Of a DNA stretch of 64,000 bases, positions 35,353 through 44,136 are shown piece by piece. Source of the DNA: Acidobacteriota bacterium (GTDB taxonomy: Bacteria > Acidobacteriota > Vicinamibacteria > Vicinamibacterales > UBA2999); the NCBI GenBank assembly GCA_016184455.1, contig JACPCS010000107.1, positions 1-64,000 of the forward strand. Reading direction: 5' to 3'. A program made the position numbers and the translations under genes. Each line of letters opens with the position of its first letter. Positions within the stretch are counted from its first letter, which is position 1. The notes beneath the pieces are model-generated. The model had not been told where the DNA came from. It ran no database searches and saw nothing but the letters and a program-made list of their open reading frames with translations.

Positions 35353-35815
35353 GCCTCGGCGAGATCTGCTTGTGGCGATGGGGCCTCCAGAGGTGGGCCC
35401 TCCAGAGGTTGACAGCGCTCCAGGCGAGGAACATATTGGACATGGAGGTCTTGTGGGCCTCCGGTCCCCGGAGACTCGCGACCGCCATCCGAACTCCTTC
35501 AAGGAGGGAAGTATCGACAGCTGCTCAACAGGCGCGGCGACCACCCGCTACGACCGCCTGGGCTGTGGCCGTTTCGCTTCCAGGGCCGAGCTTCCTCATC
35601 GGCACAGCGGAGTCCTTCCGCCGGCGAGCGTGACACAGCCCCGCGACCGGATATCCAGCTCAGTGCCGCACGGCACAGCGCGGGACAGCATCCCTCAGAT
35701 CGCGGAGAGCGGTTGACGGCGGTGGTCGCCCAACCCTGACGCCTTCCGCCCATCAACCAGCTCGACGACCGAACGGCCCCGGTGGGAGCCTGTCCGATGA
35801 CCGGGCCTCGGGGTC
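35353..35815. other. 463-bp region without a supported gene
   Basis: Several short open frames exist on both strands but none has a family-like sequence, a convincing start or a clean reading frame. A 15-bp direct repeat (GGCCTCCAGAGGT-type) occurs twice at 35381-35410. The region could be decayed coding DNA between the two ACT genes. Confidence 0.5.
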
Positions 35816-36037
35816 CTAGGCGAGGATCACCTCGTCATCCTGCGTCTTCGCCATGATCCCCGTGGCAGGATGGATGCCAAGGACGATGGGATCCTCGACA
35901 TAGCGTGCGACCTGGAAGCCTTTGCGCAGCTCGGGATAGACGATCTGCCGCGGCAACCCCTTGGCCTGCACCATGTTGGGCATCTCCTGGATATCGATCT
36001 CGAAGAGCCCGTCGCTGGTCGCGAGCACCGAGCGCAC
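35816..36037 (-). CDS. Hypothetical protein, possibly a C-terminal remnant
   Basis: 73 residues from a GTG (VRSVLATSDGLFEIDIQEMP), with a globular-looking sequence (LPRQIVYPELRKGFQVARYV, then HPATGIMAKTQDDEVILA). The same frame is open about 75 nt further upstream without a start codon, which may mean a truncated larger gene. No family recognised. Confidence 0.4.
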   Translation of the reverse strand: MRSVLATSDGLFEIDIQEMPNMVQAKGLPRQIVYPELRKGFQVARYVEDPIVLGIHPATGIMAKTQDDEVILA

Positions 36038-36248
36038 GTGGTTGAAGTCCCCTGGTGATGGTCTGCGTGGACCGATGGAGCGCCCGACGGCGCCGAAGAA
36101 GCGGGGCGACGCATGAAGACGTCACGCTGGACCGCAGCGAGCACTGCGGCTCTGCGGGACGTGTGCGAAAGATCCGGCATGGCCCTGGCGCAACGGGGAA
36201 TTCTCAGCAGTACATACGAACGCCGCCGCGCCAGCGGCAGGCCGGTGA

Positions 36249-36767
36249 TCAGCGTCGGCGGCGCTGGCCGGAACGCGCCCTTCCGGCCGCGTGCCGGCCG
36301 CGCGTGCGCGCCGTCTTCAGCGTGCCACGCTGGCGGCGGGGCGCCGCGGCGGCGCGCGTGATGAGCGGAATCGCGCGGTCGGCATCCTCGCGGCTCTCGA
36401 AGCCGATCACGGTGGTATGCCGGCCTCCGATGACTTGGCCGAGAACAAAATCCGCATTGATCCCCGCCTCGCCCAGCGCCCACGCGATGGCATGTCCGAG
36501 CCCGGGACGGTTGTCACCGTCGACCCGAAGCGCACCGATGGCCGCCTCCTGCAGGCCCGCCGCTGCCGCCGCCGCGGCGGCGCGGGCGCCGCTGATTGGC
36601 GCTACCTCGATCGCCGCCCGCGTGCGATCACCGGGCAGCCGATATCCCATCACCACCTGCAGGTTGACTCTTGCCGTGGCCAGCGGTTCGAGCGCTCTGG
36701 CGAGCGCGCCCGGTTGGTTGTCGACTTCGACGCGCCACAGGGTCATCGGCTTGACGCGAACGGGCAT
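36249..36767 (-). CDS. Tandem ACT-domain protein with Arg-rich tail
   Basis: 172 residues. First ACT near 7-60 (WRVEVDNQPGALARALEPL), second near 78-130 (GALRVDGDNRPGLGHAIAWAL). The last ~30 residues are unusually Arg-rich (TARTRGRHAAGRARSGQRRRR region) and may be an extension read through degraded DNA. A ligand sensor similar in plan to the protein at 34.9 kb. Perfect TATAAT -10 about 45 nt upstream. Confidence 0.7.
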   Translation of the reverse strand: MPVRVKPMTLWRVEVDNQPGALARALEPLATARVNLQVVMGYRLPGDRTRAAIEVAPISGARAAAAAAAAGLQEAAIGALRVDGDNRPGLGHAIAWALGEAGINADFVLGQVIGGRHTTVIGFESREDADRAIPLITRAAAAPRRQRGTLKTARTRGRHAAGRARSGQRRRR

Positions 36768-36787
36768 GTTCTCTGTCCTCGAGAGGG

Positions 36788-36818
36788 CGCGCGGAACGCG
36801 CGTTGAGGCCGCATTATA
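36788..36818 (-). promoter_or_regulatory. Promoter -10 and leader hairpin of the ACT gene
   Basis: Minus strand TATAAT at 36813-36818, followed in the predicted leader by a palindrome CGCGCG-TTC-CGCGCG near 36788-36803. The hairpin lies between promoter and ATG and could control this amino-acid-sensor gene; no -35 is evident. Confidence 0.4.
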
Positions 36819-36888
36819 CGCCTCACAGCGTGTCCGCCCGGCCAGGCTGCTCCTCCTCCGCCGTCGGTACCCGATGCCTGGGCCGGCC

Positions 36889-37347
36889 CTACGAGCGCGG
36901 GCGGGTGGGCGTCAGATCTGCCGGGATGTAGTGCACGTACGCGTTCAGCAGGTGAATCGCCTCGTCGCGCTCGTCGAGCTCCAGCGCCAGCAGATCGCGC
37001 ATCGAAAGGATCCCCGCAAGCCGGCCCTCCTTCAGCACGAGCAGGTGCCGCACGTGCGCCTGCTGCATCCGGCGAAGGCATGTCTCGTGGTGATCGGCGA
37101 TGTCGGCGACCACTAGGTCGGTGCTCATGACCGCGCTGACGGGCGTGCGCACCGGATCGACGCCGGCCGCCACCACGCGCGAGAGCACGTCGCGTTCGGT
37201 GAAGATGCCGGCGACGCGTTCGCCGTCGAGGACCGGCACGGCGCCCACGTGGCGGTCGGTCATGAGGCGCGCCACCTGGGCAATCGACGTGGAGATGTCG
37301 ACCGCCACGACGTCCTGGTTGTCAACGAGAGGCCGGATGGACTTCAT
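36889..37347 (-). CDS. CBS-pair domain protein
   Basis: 152 residues, two CBS motifs: first from IAQVARLMTDRHVGAVPVLD to RVAGIFTERDVL, second around MQQAHVRHLLVLKEGRLAGILSMRDLL. CBS pairs bind adenosine nucleotides. Start at the ATG 37347, preceded by GGGAGG. Stand-alone regulatory module in the cytosol. A heptamer array separates it from the PLP enzyme upstream on the same strand. Confidence 0.88.
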   Translation of the reverse strand: MKSIRPLVDNQDVVAVDISTSIAQVARLMTDRHVGAVPVLDGERVAGIFTERDVLSRVVAAGVDPVRTPVSAVMSTDLVVADIADHHETCLRRMQQAHVRHLLVLKEGRLAGILSMRDLLALELDERDEAIHLLNAYVHYIPADLTPTRPRS

Positions 37348-37374
37348 CGGGCACCTCCCGGGGCCGATCATACT

Positions 37375-37409
37375 CCCGGGATTCGGGATCCGGGACCCGG
37401 GACCCGAGT
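37375..37409. repeat. Heptamer array between PLP enzyme and CBS gene
   Basis: Five in-phase units: CCCGGGA, TTCGGGA, TCCGGGA, CCCGGGA, CCCGAGT. No inverted partner arm. It touches the TGA of the PLP enzyme gene (minus strand, 37409-37411). Confidence 0.8.
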
Positions 37410-38512
37410 CAGCGGGTGCGATCGAGCGCCTGTTCCACGTCGGCAATAATGTCCTCGGCCGCCTCACAGCCGACGCTGAACCGGATGAAGCCGTCGCTGA
37501 TCGCGTCGCCGCCCCAGCGGGCCCGGCGCTCGGCCATCGAGAGGACGCCGCCAAAGCTCGTCGCTTCACGGACGAGCGAGAGTGCGCCGAGGAACGCCTC
37601 GGCGCGGGGCCGCGTGGCGAGATCGAAGCTGACGAGCGTCCCGAACGCCCGCATCTGGCGCCGCGCCGTGGCGTGCGCCGGGTGCGACGGCAGGCCGGGA
37701 TAGTGCACGCCTGCCACATCGGGTCGCGCGGCGAGAAATGCGGCGAGGCGCTCGGCCGAGGCGCACTGCCGGCTCAGCCGCAGCGGCAGCGTCGGGAGCG
37801 ACCGGTGTGCAAGCCACACTTCCATCGGGCCGGGGATCGCGCCGTGGTGGGTGCGCCACGTGCGCAGCGCCGCGATGAGCGCCTCGTCGCGCGTCGCGAC
37901 ATGTCCAAGCAGCAGATCGCTGTGCCCGGTCAGCGCCTTCGTGTCAGAGGCGACCACGAGCGCGGCGCCCAGTTCGAGCGGCTGCTGAAGGTAGGCTGTC
38001 GCGGTCGTATTGTCGACCGCGACGAGCGCGCCACGCGCCCTCGCGTGTTCCGCCAGCCCCTGAATGTCACACACGTCGAGGAGCGGATTCGACGGCGTCT
38101 CGAGCCAGAGGAGCCGCGCGCCCTCGAGAGCGGCGGCGTGATCGCCGTGCGTGGGCACCAGGCGCACCTCGACGCCGATCGGCTCGAGCCACGAGGCGGC
38201 CAGCCGGCGGATGGCGTAATAGCAGTCTGAGGGCAGCACCAGCACGTCGCCGCGCTTCAGCGTGACGCCGAAGGTCGCCGCCACGGCGGCCATGCCCGAC
38301 GCGAACGCGACCGCGTGACCGCCCTCGAGCGCCCCGAGTGCCGCCTCCCACGCGGTCCAGGTGGGATTGTGAAAGCGTCCGTACGTCAGCGCGTGCTCGG
38401 CGGGGTCGCCCGGCGTGGTGTAGGTGGACGAGAACTGCGGGCCGGCGAGAAACGGGCCCGGCTCGCCGCGCGGCCGGTACCCGGCGTGGACGATTAAGGT
38501 ATCGCGGTGCAT
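37409..38512 (-). CDS. Cys/Met-metabolism PLP-dependent enzyme (cystathionine gamma-synthase/lyase-like)
   Basis: 367 residues from the ATG at 38512. Fold-type I PLP enzyme: AFASGMAAV near the cofactor phosphate site, WLETPSNPLLDV, AVDNTTATAYLQ, the Schiff-base Lys in SDTKALTGHSD, and the C-terminal RFSVGCEAAEDI. It is a trans-sulfuration-family enzyme; gamma-synthase, lyase or methionine gamma-lyase activity cannot be resolved by eye. Divergent from the peroxidase fusion gene. Confidence 0.88.
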   Translation of the reverse strand: MHRDTLIVHAGYRPRGEPGPFLAGPQFSSTYTTPGDPAEHALTYGRFHNPTWTAWEAALGALEGGHAVAFASGMAAVAATFGVTLKRGDVLVLPSDCYYAIRRLAASWLEPIGVEVRLVPTHGDHAAALEGARLLWLETPSNPLLDVCDIQGLAEHARARGALVAVDNTTATAYLQQPLELGAALVVASDTKALTGHSDLLLGHVATRDEALIAALRTWRTHHGAIPGPMEVWLAHRSLPTLPLRLSRQCASAERLAAFLAARPDVAGVHYPGLPSHPAHATARRQMRAFGTLVSFDLATRPRAEAFLGALSLVREATSFGGVLSMAERRARWGGDAISDGFIRFSVGCEAAEDIIADVEQALDRTR

Positions 38513-38596
38513 CGAGCCCCATGATACGCGCGGCAGCGATGCAGGTCGTGACGGTTTCATGACATTTCGCCGCGCTATCGCCCGTAGAATGCCGCC

Positions 38597-39988
38597 GTGC
38601 GACAGGATCCGGTGCCGCACCGTAGAGTCCGCACGCGACAGGTCCTGCTGTTCGTCCTCGCGATCGGCCTGCCGTGCCTCGTCCTCGTGGCTCTCAGCCT
38701 GCGGATGCTCGCGCAGGAGCGTGAGCTCGCCGAAAAACGCCTGGCCGACGAGCGTCGCCGCATGGCCGCCGACGTGCGGCAGGACTTGCTGACGCGGCTC
38801 GAACGCCTGCGCCTGCAGGCCGCCGGCACGGTCCACGCCGATCCGATCGTGCTGGTCGCTGACGCCCAGGGCGACCGGCTGCTATTACCGTGGGACGCAC
38901 AATCGACCGGCGGTGCAGCACTCGACGATCCCACATTTTCCGCCGCCGCCCGCGAGGGCGAACGCGAGGAACTCGTGTCGCGCCGGTTCGAAGCGGCTGG
39001 CGCCGCGTATCGCCGCGCGCTCGGACGCGCACATCATCCAGCGCAGACGGCGTTCGCACAGCTGTTGCTCGCGCGTGCACTCGCCAGGGGAGGCCATCAG
39101 CGCGCCGCCGACAAGCTGTATCGAACGATCCTGGCCGCGCCGCTGGCCGTGGCGGACGAGCACGGGATTCCGTTCGCGCTGTACGCGGCGCGCCGGCTGC
39201 TGGACCGGCCCGCGGTGGCAGACGAGACCGACGCGGCCGTTCTCGAGCTTGTGCGGGCGGCCCTGGCGTGCGCGTCCTGCCACGATCCTGAACGCGCGTT
39301 CACCGACGGACGGCGCCTCGCGGTCGGCGTCTTCGGCCGGGCCGGCCGCCGAAATGTCCCCGCGATCATCAACCGGGCCTGGGGACGATCGTTCTTCTGG
39401 GATGGGCGCGTGACGACCCTTGAAGAGCAGGTGCTCACGCCGATTGAAGATCCCGACGAGATGGATCTGGCGGTCTCCCAGGCCGCCCGGCGAGTTGACC
39501 TGACGGTCGATCAGCTGTCGCGCGCGCTGGCCAGCTACGTGCGATCCATCCTGTCAGGCAATTCCCGGTACGACCGCTTTGCGGCTGGCGAGCGGACGGC
39601 GCTCTCACCCGAAGAGCAGGCCGGACTCCAGATTTTCAGCGGGAAGGGCAATTGCACAGCCTGCCACGTCGGTCCTACGCTCACCGACGAGCGGCTGCAC
39701 AATACAGGCGTCGCGTGGACCGACCGACGCCTGCTCGATCCAGGGGGCGGCAACGGCACCTTCAAGACGCCCACGCTGCGCGAAGTCACCCGCACCGCGC
39801 CTTACATGCACGATGGCAGCCTCGCCACACTGGAGGAAGTCGTCGACTACTACGACCGCGGCGGCAACGCGAATCCGTTCCTTGATCCGGAACTGCGCCC
39901 ACTGCGGCTGACGCCGGGCGAAAAGAACGCGCTCGTCGCCTTCCTGCGGACGCTCAACGGCGACGTGTCGGAAGGCCCGTCGCAGTAA
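38597..39988 (+). CDS. Sensor-like N-terminus fused to truncated di-haem cytochrome c peroxidase (MauG/CcpA family)
   Basis: 463 residues. Residues 15-37 are a transmembrane anchor, then a helix (LAEKRLADERRRMAADVRQ) and an extracytoplasmic region with TPR-like segments that resembles acidobacterial sensor kinases. From about residue 225 the sequence becomes a di-haem peroxidase: first haem CASCH in ACASCHDPERAFTDGR, second CTACH in GNCTACHVGPT, plus TPTLREVTRTAPYMHDG carrying the axial Met. The part normally preceding the first haem is missing, so this looks like a recombination product. If made, a membrane-bound periplasmic redox protein. Confidence 0.75.
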   Translation: MRQDPVPHRRVRTRQVLLFVLAIGLPCLVLVALSLRMLAQERELAEKRLADERRRMAADVRQDLLTRLERLRLQAAGTVHADPIVLVADAQGDRLLLPWDAQSTGGAALDDPTFSAAAREGEREELVSRRFEAAGAAYRRALGRAHHPAQTAFAQLLLARALARGGHQRAADKLYRTILAAPLAVADEHGIPFALYAARRLLDRPAVADETDAAVLELVRAALACASCHDPERAFTDGRRLAVGVFGRAGRRNVPAIINRAWGRSFFWDGRVTTLEEQVLTPIEDPDEMDLAVSQAARRVDLTVDQLSRALASYVRSILSGNSRYDRFAAGERTALSPEEQAGLQIFSGKGNCTACHVGPTLTDERLHNTGVAWTDRRLLDPGGGNGTFKTPTLREVTRTAPYMHDGSLATLEEVVDYYDRGGNANPFLDPELRPLRLTPGEKNALVAFLRTLNGDVSEGPSQ

Positions 39989-40097
39989 TTACATCCGGTA
40001 TCGCCGCACGCGCGGCAGTTTCTGCGTACTGGTCGTGACGCGATCCCGCTAAACGTCTTTGTGACCGAACGCGGCGCACCAGCGTCGCGACGACGGA

Positions 40098-41405
40098 TCA
40101 AAGGCGTTCACTTGCCGGAACCCTGCTCGCGAGCCGCTCGCCGCTGGCGCCCACGACAGGCTCGATGAACTGGTGGGAGGCGTCCTCGTAGGCGCGCGCC
40201 ATCAGCTCCACCAGATCCTGCGTTCGATCCGAGGCTTCGTCGTATGCGCCCGCCATGTCGAACGGGCCCACGGGGTTGTGAGCCGGCGCGATCACATAGA
40301 CGGAGTCGAACCGCAGCCGGGCCATCTCCAGCGCGTCGCGCAGCGCGGCGGCTTCGGCCGCCCCGAGGAATTCGCTGAGGCGGTGTCGCAGCTCAAGTCG
40401 AGGCGTCGACAGCCGGTGCGGGTTCTGCGGGTGCGTGACGGCGCTCACGACGACCACCTGCGTCACCCCAGCCGACGCCAGTTCCTCCAGCAAGCGGAAG
40501 ATGGCGCCCGGCCGGTCACAGAGCCGATGCGTTTCGCCGCGCCAGTAACTGTCGACGCCGAAGGTGACGGCCTGCGGATCGCAGGCGAGCGGCGGCGTCA
40601 GTGCGCCGGCCACGAGATCGCCCGCCTGATCGCGGCCCGTCCCGCTCAGGTCGACGACCTCGGCGCCGCGCTCGCGCCCCGGCCGCGGGGCGACGAACTC
40701 GCGCTGGTGCGGTTCGCGCAGCAACGCCGCCACCAGATCGGTCCGGGCGTCCAGGTCCGTCACGGCGACCATCACTTCGCGGAAGCCCGGCTGCCCCAGG
40801 TTCTCACCAAGTACCTCGGCGTACCGTCGGCCGAGCTCCGAGGCCGCGGGCCCGGACGCCGGCGACGCTCCGCGAATCAGCTGCCACAGCGCACGGGCAA
40901 ACGCCTGTTGAATGGGGTCGGCGTCGAACGGCGCGCCGAGCAGCCGCCACCACGGACGGCCGCTCATGCGGCGTCTTCGTCGACCGCTGCGACCGGTCAC
41001 GACGCCGCCAACAGCGAGCGTCACTGCGACGAGCAGCAGGAGCACGAGCGGCGCGAGAGGCACCCATGGCGGTGCCGCGAGACCGAGCGCGCCGAGCGCG
41101 CCGACGGCTGCTGTGACCGCCGCCAGCAGGATCACGAGCCACGCGCTCGCGCGCAGCGGCCACTTCCATCGATAGAACGCCGCGACCGACGGACTGCGCC
41201 ACAATCCGTCTGCCTCCCACAATCGGGACGCGCCACCGATCGCCGCCAGCGCCGCCGATGCCGCACCGACGCCGTGACCGGCGACCACGTCGATCTTGAC
41301 GCCCGCCTCCTCGAGCGCGCGCAGCACGCCGGCGTGGTACGCGCCGTGCGCGCCCGTCCCGCAGAGCACGAGCGCCGTTCGACGCTCAGGGGAATACGGC
41401 TGCAC
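40098..41405 (-). CDS. Patatin-like protein lacking the catalytic serine
   Basis: 435 residues. The oxyanion-hole motif is present (CGTGAHGAYHAGVLRALEEAG), but the nucleophile elbow, GxSxG in active patatins, reads GHGVG (VAGHGVGAASAAL). Two transmembrane segments (about 86-135) interrupt the domain. The C-terminal half shows VTQVVVVSAVTHP, as in patatin family proteins. Presumably a pseudoenzyme or a lipid-binding relative on the inner membrane; phospholipase activity is doubtful. Confidence 0.65.
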   Translation of the reverse strand: MQPYSPERRTALVLCGTGAHGAYHAGVLRALEEAGVKIDVVAGHGVGAASAALAAIGGASRLWEADGLWRSPSVAAFYRWKWPLRASAWLVILLAAVTAAVGALGALGLAAPPWVPLAPLVLLLLVAVTLAVGGVVTGRSGRRRRRMSGRPWWRLLGAPFDADPIQQAFARALWQLIRGASPASGPAASELGRRYAEVLGENLGQPGFREVMVAVTDLDARTDLVAALLREPHQREFVAPRPGRERGAEVVDLSGTGRDQAGDLVAGALTPPLACDPQAVTFGVDSYWRGETHRLCDRPGAIFRLLEELASAGVTQVVVVSAVTHPQNPHRLSTPRLELRHRLSEFLGAAEAAALRDALEMARLRFDSVYVIAPAHNPVGPFDMAGAYDEASDRTQDLVELMARAYEDASHQFIEPVVGASGERLASRVPASERL

Positions 41406-41422
41406 GGCGCATCCGGATCAGG

Positions 41423-41887
41423 CTAGTCGTTGTGGATGGTAATGAGCTTGACGAGCTCGAACTCGCGGTTCCCGGCGGGCGTCACGACTTTGATCTCGTC
41501 GCCCTCTTCCTTGTTGAGAATCGCGCGCCCGATCGGCGAGGAGGTGGAGATCAGCCCCTTTTCCGCGTCGGCTTCCTCCGGCATCACCAGCTGGTACACG
41601 ATGATGTCGCCGTTGCCGCCGCGCAGATGGACCGTCGACCCGAAGCCGGCCCGGCCGCGCGGGATGCGATCGAGGTTCATGAGCTGAATCTCGCGGACGC
41701 GCTTCTGCAGCATCGCAATGCGCGCCTGCACGATCTCCTGGCGCTCCTTGGCCGCTTTGTACTCAGCGTTCTCCCGCAGATCGCCGAGCTCGCGCGCGCG
41801 CTTGATCTCCTTCGGCAGCTCGAACTTCAGCTCGCGGTCGAGCGCGGTAATCTCATCGCTGAAACGCTTCAAAATGCGTTCTTTCAT
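41423..41887 (-). CDS. greA: Transcription elongation factor GreA
   Basis: 154 residues. N-terminal coiled coil with the acidic tip (ARELGDLRENAEYKAAKERQ) that enters the RNA polymerase secondary channel, and a C-terminal FKBP-like domain ending SSPIGRAILNKEEGDEIKVVTP. Start at the ATG 41887 (MKERILKRF). Divergent from the methyltransferase across a heptamer array. Confidence 0.94.
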   Translation of the reverse strand: MKERILKRFSDEITALDRELKFELPKEIKRARELGDLRENAEYKAAKERQEIVQARIAMLQKRVREIQLMNLDRIPRGRAGFGSTVHLRGGNGDIIVYQLVMPEEADAEKGLISTSSPIGRAILNKEEGDEIKVVTPAGNREFELVKLITIHND

Positions 41888-41912
41888 CGAGACGTTGACT
41901 TTAACATAGCCG

Positions 41913-41954
41913 GTAGTTGGTGGTTGGTGGTTGGTGGTTGGTGGTTGGTGGTTC
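41913..41954. repeat. Six-unit heptamer array in the greA/methyltransferase divergent region
   Basis: GTAGTTG, four identical GTGGTTG units and GTGGTTC, ending immediately before the ATG at 41955. No inverted partner. GGTGG in the final units is the only Shine-Dalgarno-like sequence before the methyltransferase. Confidence 0.92.
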
Positions 41955-42752
41955 ATGAAGACGATCTCGAGTCGCCAGAATCCGATCGTCCAGCGGTTTC
42001 GCGCGCTCGCGCGTACGCCCGATCCGACGGGCGCGCGCCTGCTCCTCGACGGCGTGCACCTGGTGCAGGAGGCGCGCGCGGCGGGCGCCGAGATCGAGGT
42101 CGCGGCGATCGCCTCCCGCGCTCGGGCGTCGAGCGAGGAGGCGGAGGTGGCGCGCCGCCTCGAGGCGGAGGGCACGTCCGTGCTCAGCGCGCACGACCAG
42201 GCGTTTGCGGCGATGAGTCCCGTGCGGTCGCCGTCGGGGCTGGTGGCGATCGCACGCCGGGCGCCTGTCGAGGCTCGCGCGATCAGCGCGAGGCGCGACG
42301 CCTTCGTCATCGTCGTGGCCGACGTCCAGGACCCGGGCAATCTCGGATCGCTCCTGCGCGCCGCCGAAGCCGGTGGCGCCACGGGCGTGCTCGTCTGCGG
42401 TCGGTCGGCGAATCCGTTCTCGTGGAAGGCGGTGCGCGGGAGCATGGGAGCCGTCCTGCGGCTGCCGGTCGCCGCGGGGCTGGGCGTGGACGAGGCCGTC
42501 GCGGCCGTCCGGTCGCACGGCGGTCGCCTGGTCGCGGCCGCCCCGCGCGGCGGCCGTGCGCCCGACGCCGTCGACTGGCGCGGACGGCTCGGGCTGCTCC
42601 TCGGCGGCGAAGGACCGGGCCTGAGCGAGGCGGTACTCGCGGCGGCGGACGATCTGGTCACCATCCCGATGACCGCGCCCGTCGAATCACTGAACGTCGC
42701 CGTGGCGGCGGGGATTCTCGTGTACGCTGCCAGGCGGCAACGGCATGGGTGA
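41955..42752 (+). CDS. RNA 2'-O-ribose methyltransferase, TrmH/SpoU family
   Basis: 265 residues. An N-terminal L30e-like substrate domain ([17 protein letters not shown] ... [12 protein letters not shown]) and a SPOUT catalytic domain: [16 protein letters not shown] (motif 1), [11 protein letters not shown] (motif 2) and [16 protein letters not shown] (motif 3). Modifies 23S rRNA or tRNA; the target is not determinable here. It overlaps rarA by 8 nt. Confidence 0.92.
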   Translation: MKTISSRQNPIVQRFRALARTPDPTGARLLLDGVHLVQEARAAGAEIEVAAIASRARASSEEAEVARRLEAEGTSVLSAHDQAFAAMSPVRSPSGLVAIARRAPVEARAISARRDAFVIVVADVQDPGNLGSLLRAAEAGGATGVLVCGRSANPFSWKAVRGSMGAVLRLPVAAGLGVDEAVAAVRSHGGRLVAAAPRGGRAPDAVDWRGRLGLLLGGEGPGLSEAVLAAADDLVTIPMTAPVESLNVAVAAGILVYAARRQRHG

Positions 42753-44127
42753 TTCGCTCTTCGACGACGCACCTTCACCGCAACGGGCCGCGGAGGCACG
42801 GAGGCACGGAGCCCTGGAGGGAACACCGCTCGCCGAGCGGATACGGCCGCGCACGCTCGACGAGGTCGTGGGCCAGGAGCACATGCTCGCGCCCGGCACG
42901 CCGCTGCGCGAGGCGATCGAGCGCGACCTGCTGCAGTCGGTCATCTTCTGGGGCCCGCCCGGCACGGGCAAGACGACGCTCGCGCGGATCATCGCGGAGA
43001 TGACGCGGGCGCGCTTCGTGCAGTTCAGCGCCGTGCTGTCGGGCATCAAGGAGATTCGCGACGTGATGGCGGCGGCCGAGCGCGAACGGCGCGCGACCGG
43101 GCGCCGCACGATTCTCTTCGTCGATGAGATTCACCGCTTCAACAAGGCGCAGCAGGACGCGTTCCTCCCCCGCGTCGAAGCCGGCGACATCGTCCTCATC
43201 GGCGCGACCACCGAGAACCCCTCGTTCGAGGTGAACGCGGCGCTCCTCTCGCGATCGAAGGTATTCGTGCTGCGGCCGCTGACCGTCGAGGGGATTGAAG
43301 GCATCCTTCGCCGCGCGCTGAGGGACCGCGAGCGCGGCCTCGGGTCGGCGGATCTGACCGTGAGCGACGCCGCCGTTGCCGCCATCGCGCGGTTTGCCAA
43401 CGGCGACGCGCGGGCCGCCCTGAACCTGCTCGAGTTCTCGGCGGCGGCCGCGCCCGTGGATCCGGCGACCGGCGGACGAACGATCGACGTGCCGCAGCTC
43501 GAGCAGGCCATTCAGCGCCGGGCGCTCCTCTACGACAAGTCGGGCGAGGAGCACTACAACCTGATCTCCGCGCTCCACAAATCGATGCGCAACAGCGATC
43601 CGGATGCGGCGGTGTACTGGATCGCGCGCATGCTCGAGGCGGGCGAGGATCCGCTCTACATCGCGCGGCGCCTGATCCGCTTCGCCTCCGAGGACATCGG
43701 CAATGCCGACCCGCAGGCGCTGACCGTCGCGGTCGCGGCCAAGGACGCCGTGCACTTCATCGGGATGCCCGAAGGGAACACGGCGCTCGCCCAGGCAGCC
43801 ATCTATCTCGCCACTGCCCCGAAGAGCAATGCGGTCTATACGGCCTACGCGTCAGCGGCCGCCGACGCCCACACGCAGGCCGCGGATCCGGTGCCGCTGC
43901 ACCTGCGCAACGCGCCGACAGGTCTGATGAAGGAACTGGGCTACGGCAAGGGCTACCGGTACGCCCACGAGGAGCCGGAGGCGATCGCCGACATGCCGTG
44001 TCTGCCCGAGTCGGTCGCCGGGAAGAAGTACTACGAGCCGACCGATCGCGGATTCGAGAAAGAGATCAGGCGGCGACTCGAGGAGTGGAAGCAACTGAAA
44101 ACGCAAAGCTCAAAACTCAAGAAATAG
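42745..44127 (+). CDS. rarA: Replication-associated recombination protein A (RarA/MgsA AAA ATPase)
   Basis: 460 residues. Walker [14 protein letters not shown], Walker [19 protein letters not shown], sensor [11 protein letters not shown], and the C-terminal MgsA domain ([19 protein letters not shown], then [13 protein letters not shown]). Acts at stalled forks. Both ends are unusual: near residues 16-23 an 8-bp repeat is translated (AEARRHGA), and the last ten residues ([11 protein letters not shown]) come from a heptamer array. Confidence 0.95.
   Translation: MGDSLFDDAPSPQRAAEARRHGALEGTPLAERIRPRTLDEVVGQEHMLAPGTPLREAIERDLLQSVIFWGPPGTGKTTLARIIAEMTRARFVQFSAVLSGIKEIRDVMAAAERERRATGRRTILFVDEIHRFNKAQQDAFLPRVEAGDIVLIGATTENPSFEVNAALLSRSKVFVLRPLTVEGIEGILRRALRDRERGLGSADLTVSDAAVAAIARFANGDARAALNLLEFSAAAAPVDPATGGRTIDVPQLEQAIQRRALLYDKSGEEHYNLISALHKSMRNSDPDAAVYWIARMLEAGEDPLYIARRLIRFASEDIGNADPQALTVAVAAKDAVHFIGMPEGNTALAQAAIYLATAPKSNAVYTAYASAAADAHTQAADPVPLHLRNAPTGLMKELGYGKGYRYAHEEPEAIADMPCLPESVAGKKYYEPTDRGFEKEIRRRLEEWKQLKTQSSKLKK
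42792..42811 (+). repeat. Octamer repeat within the 5' end of rarA
   Basis: GGAGGCAC twice in tandem followed by GGAG. Translated in the rarA frame before the conserved TPLAERIRP segment, i.e. in a non-conserved N-terminal extension. Confidence 0.55.
44092..44121 (+). repeat. Heptamer array in the 3' end of rarA
   Basis: AACTGAA, AACGCAA, AGCTCAA, AACTCAA in 7-bp phase, then the TAG stop. AT-rich compared with the rest of the gene, and encoding the Lys/Ser-rich tail. Confidence 0.65.
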
Positions 44128-44136
44128 GTTCGAGGC

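Noticed and set aside
35372-35716. 114-codon open frame in the gene-poor gap
   Set aside because: No ribosome-binding site, no recognisable domain, and competing frames are equally open.
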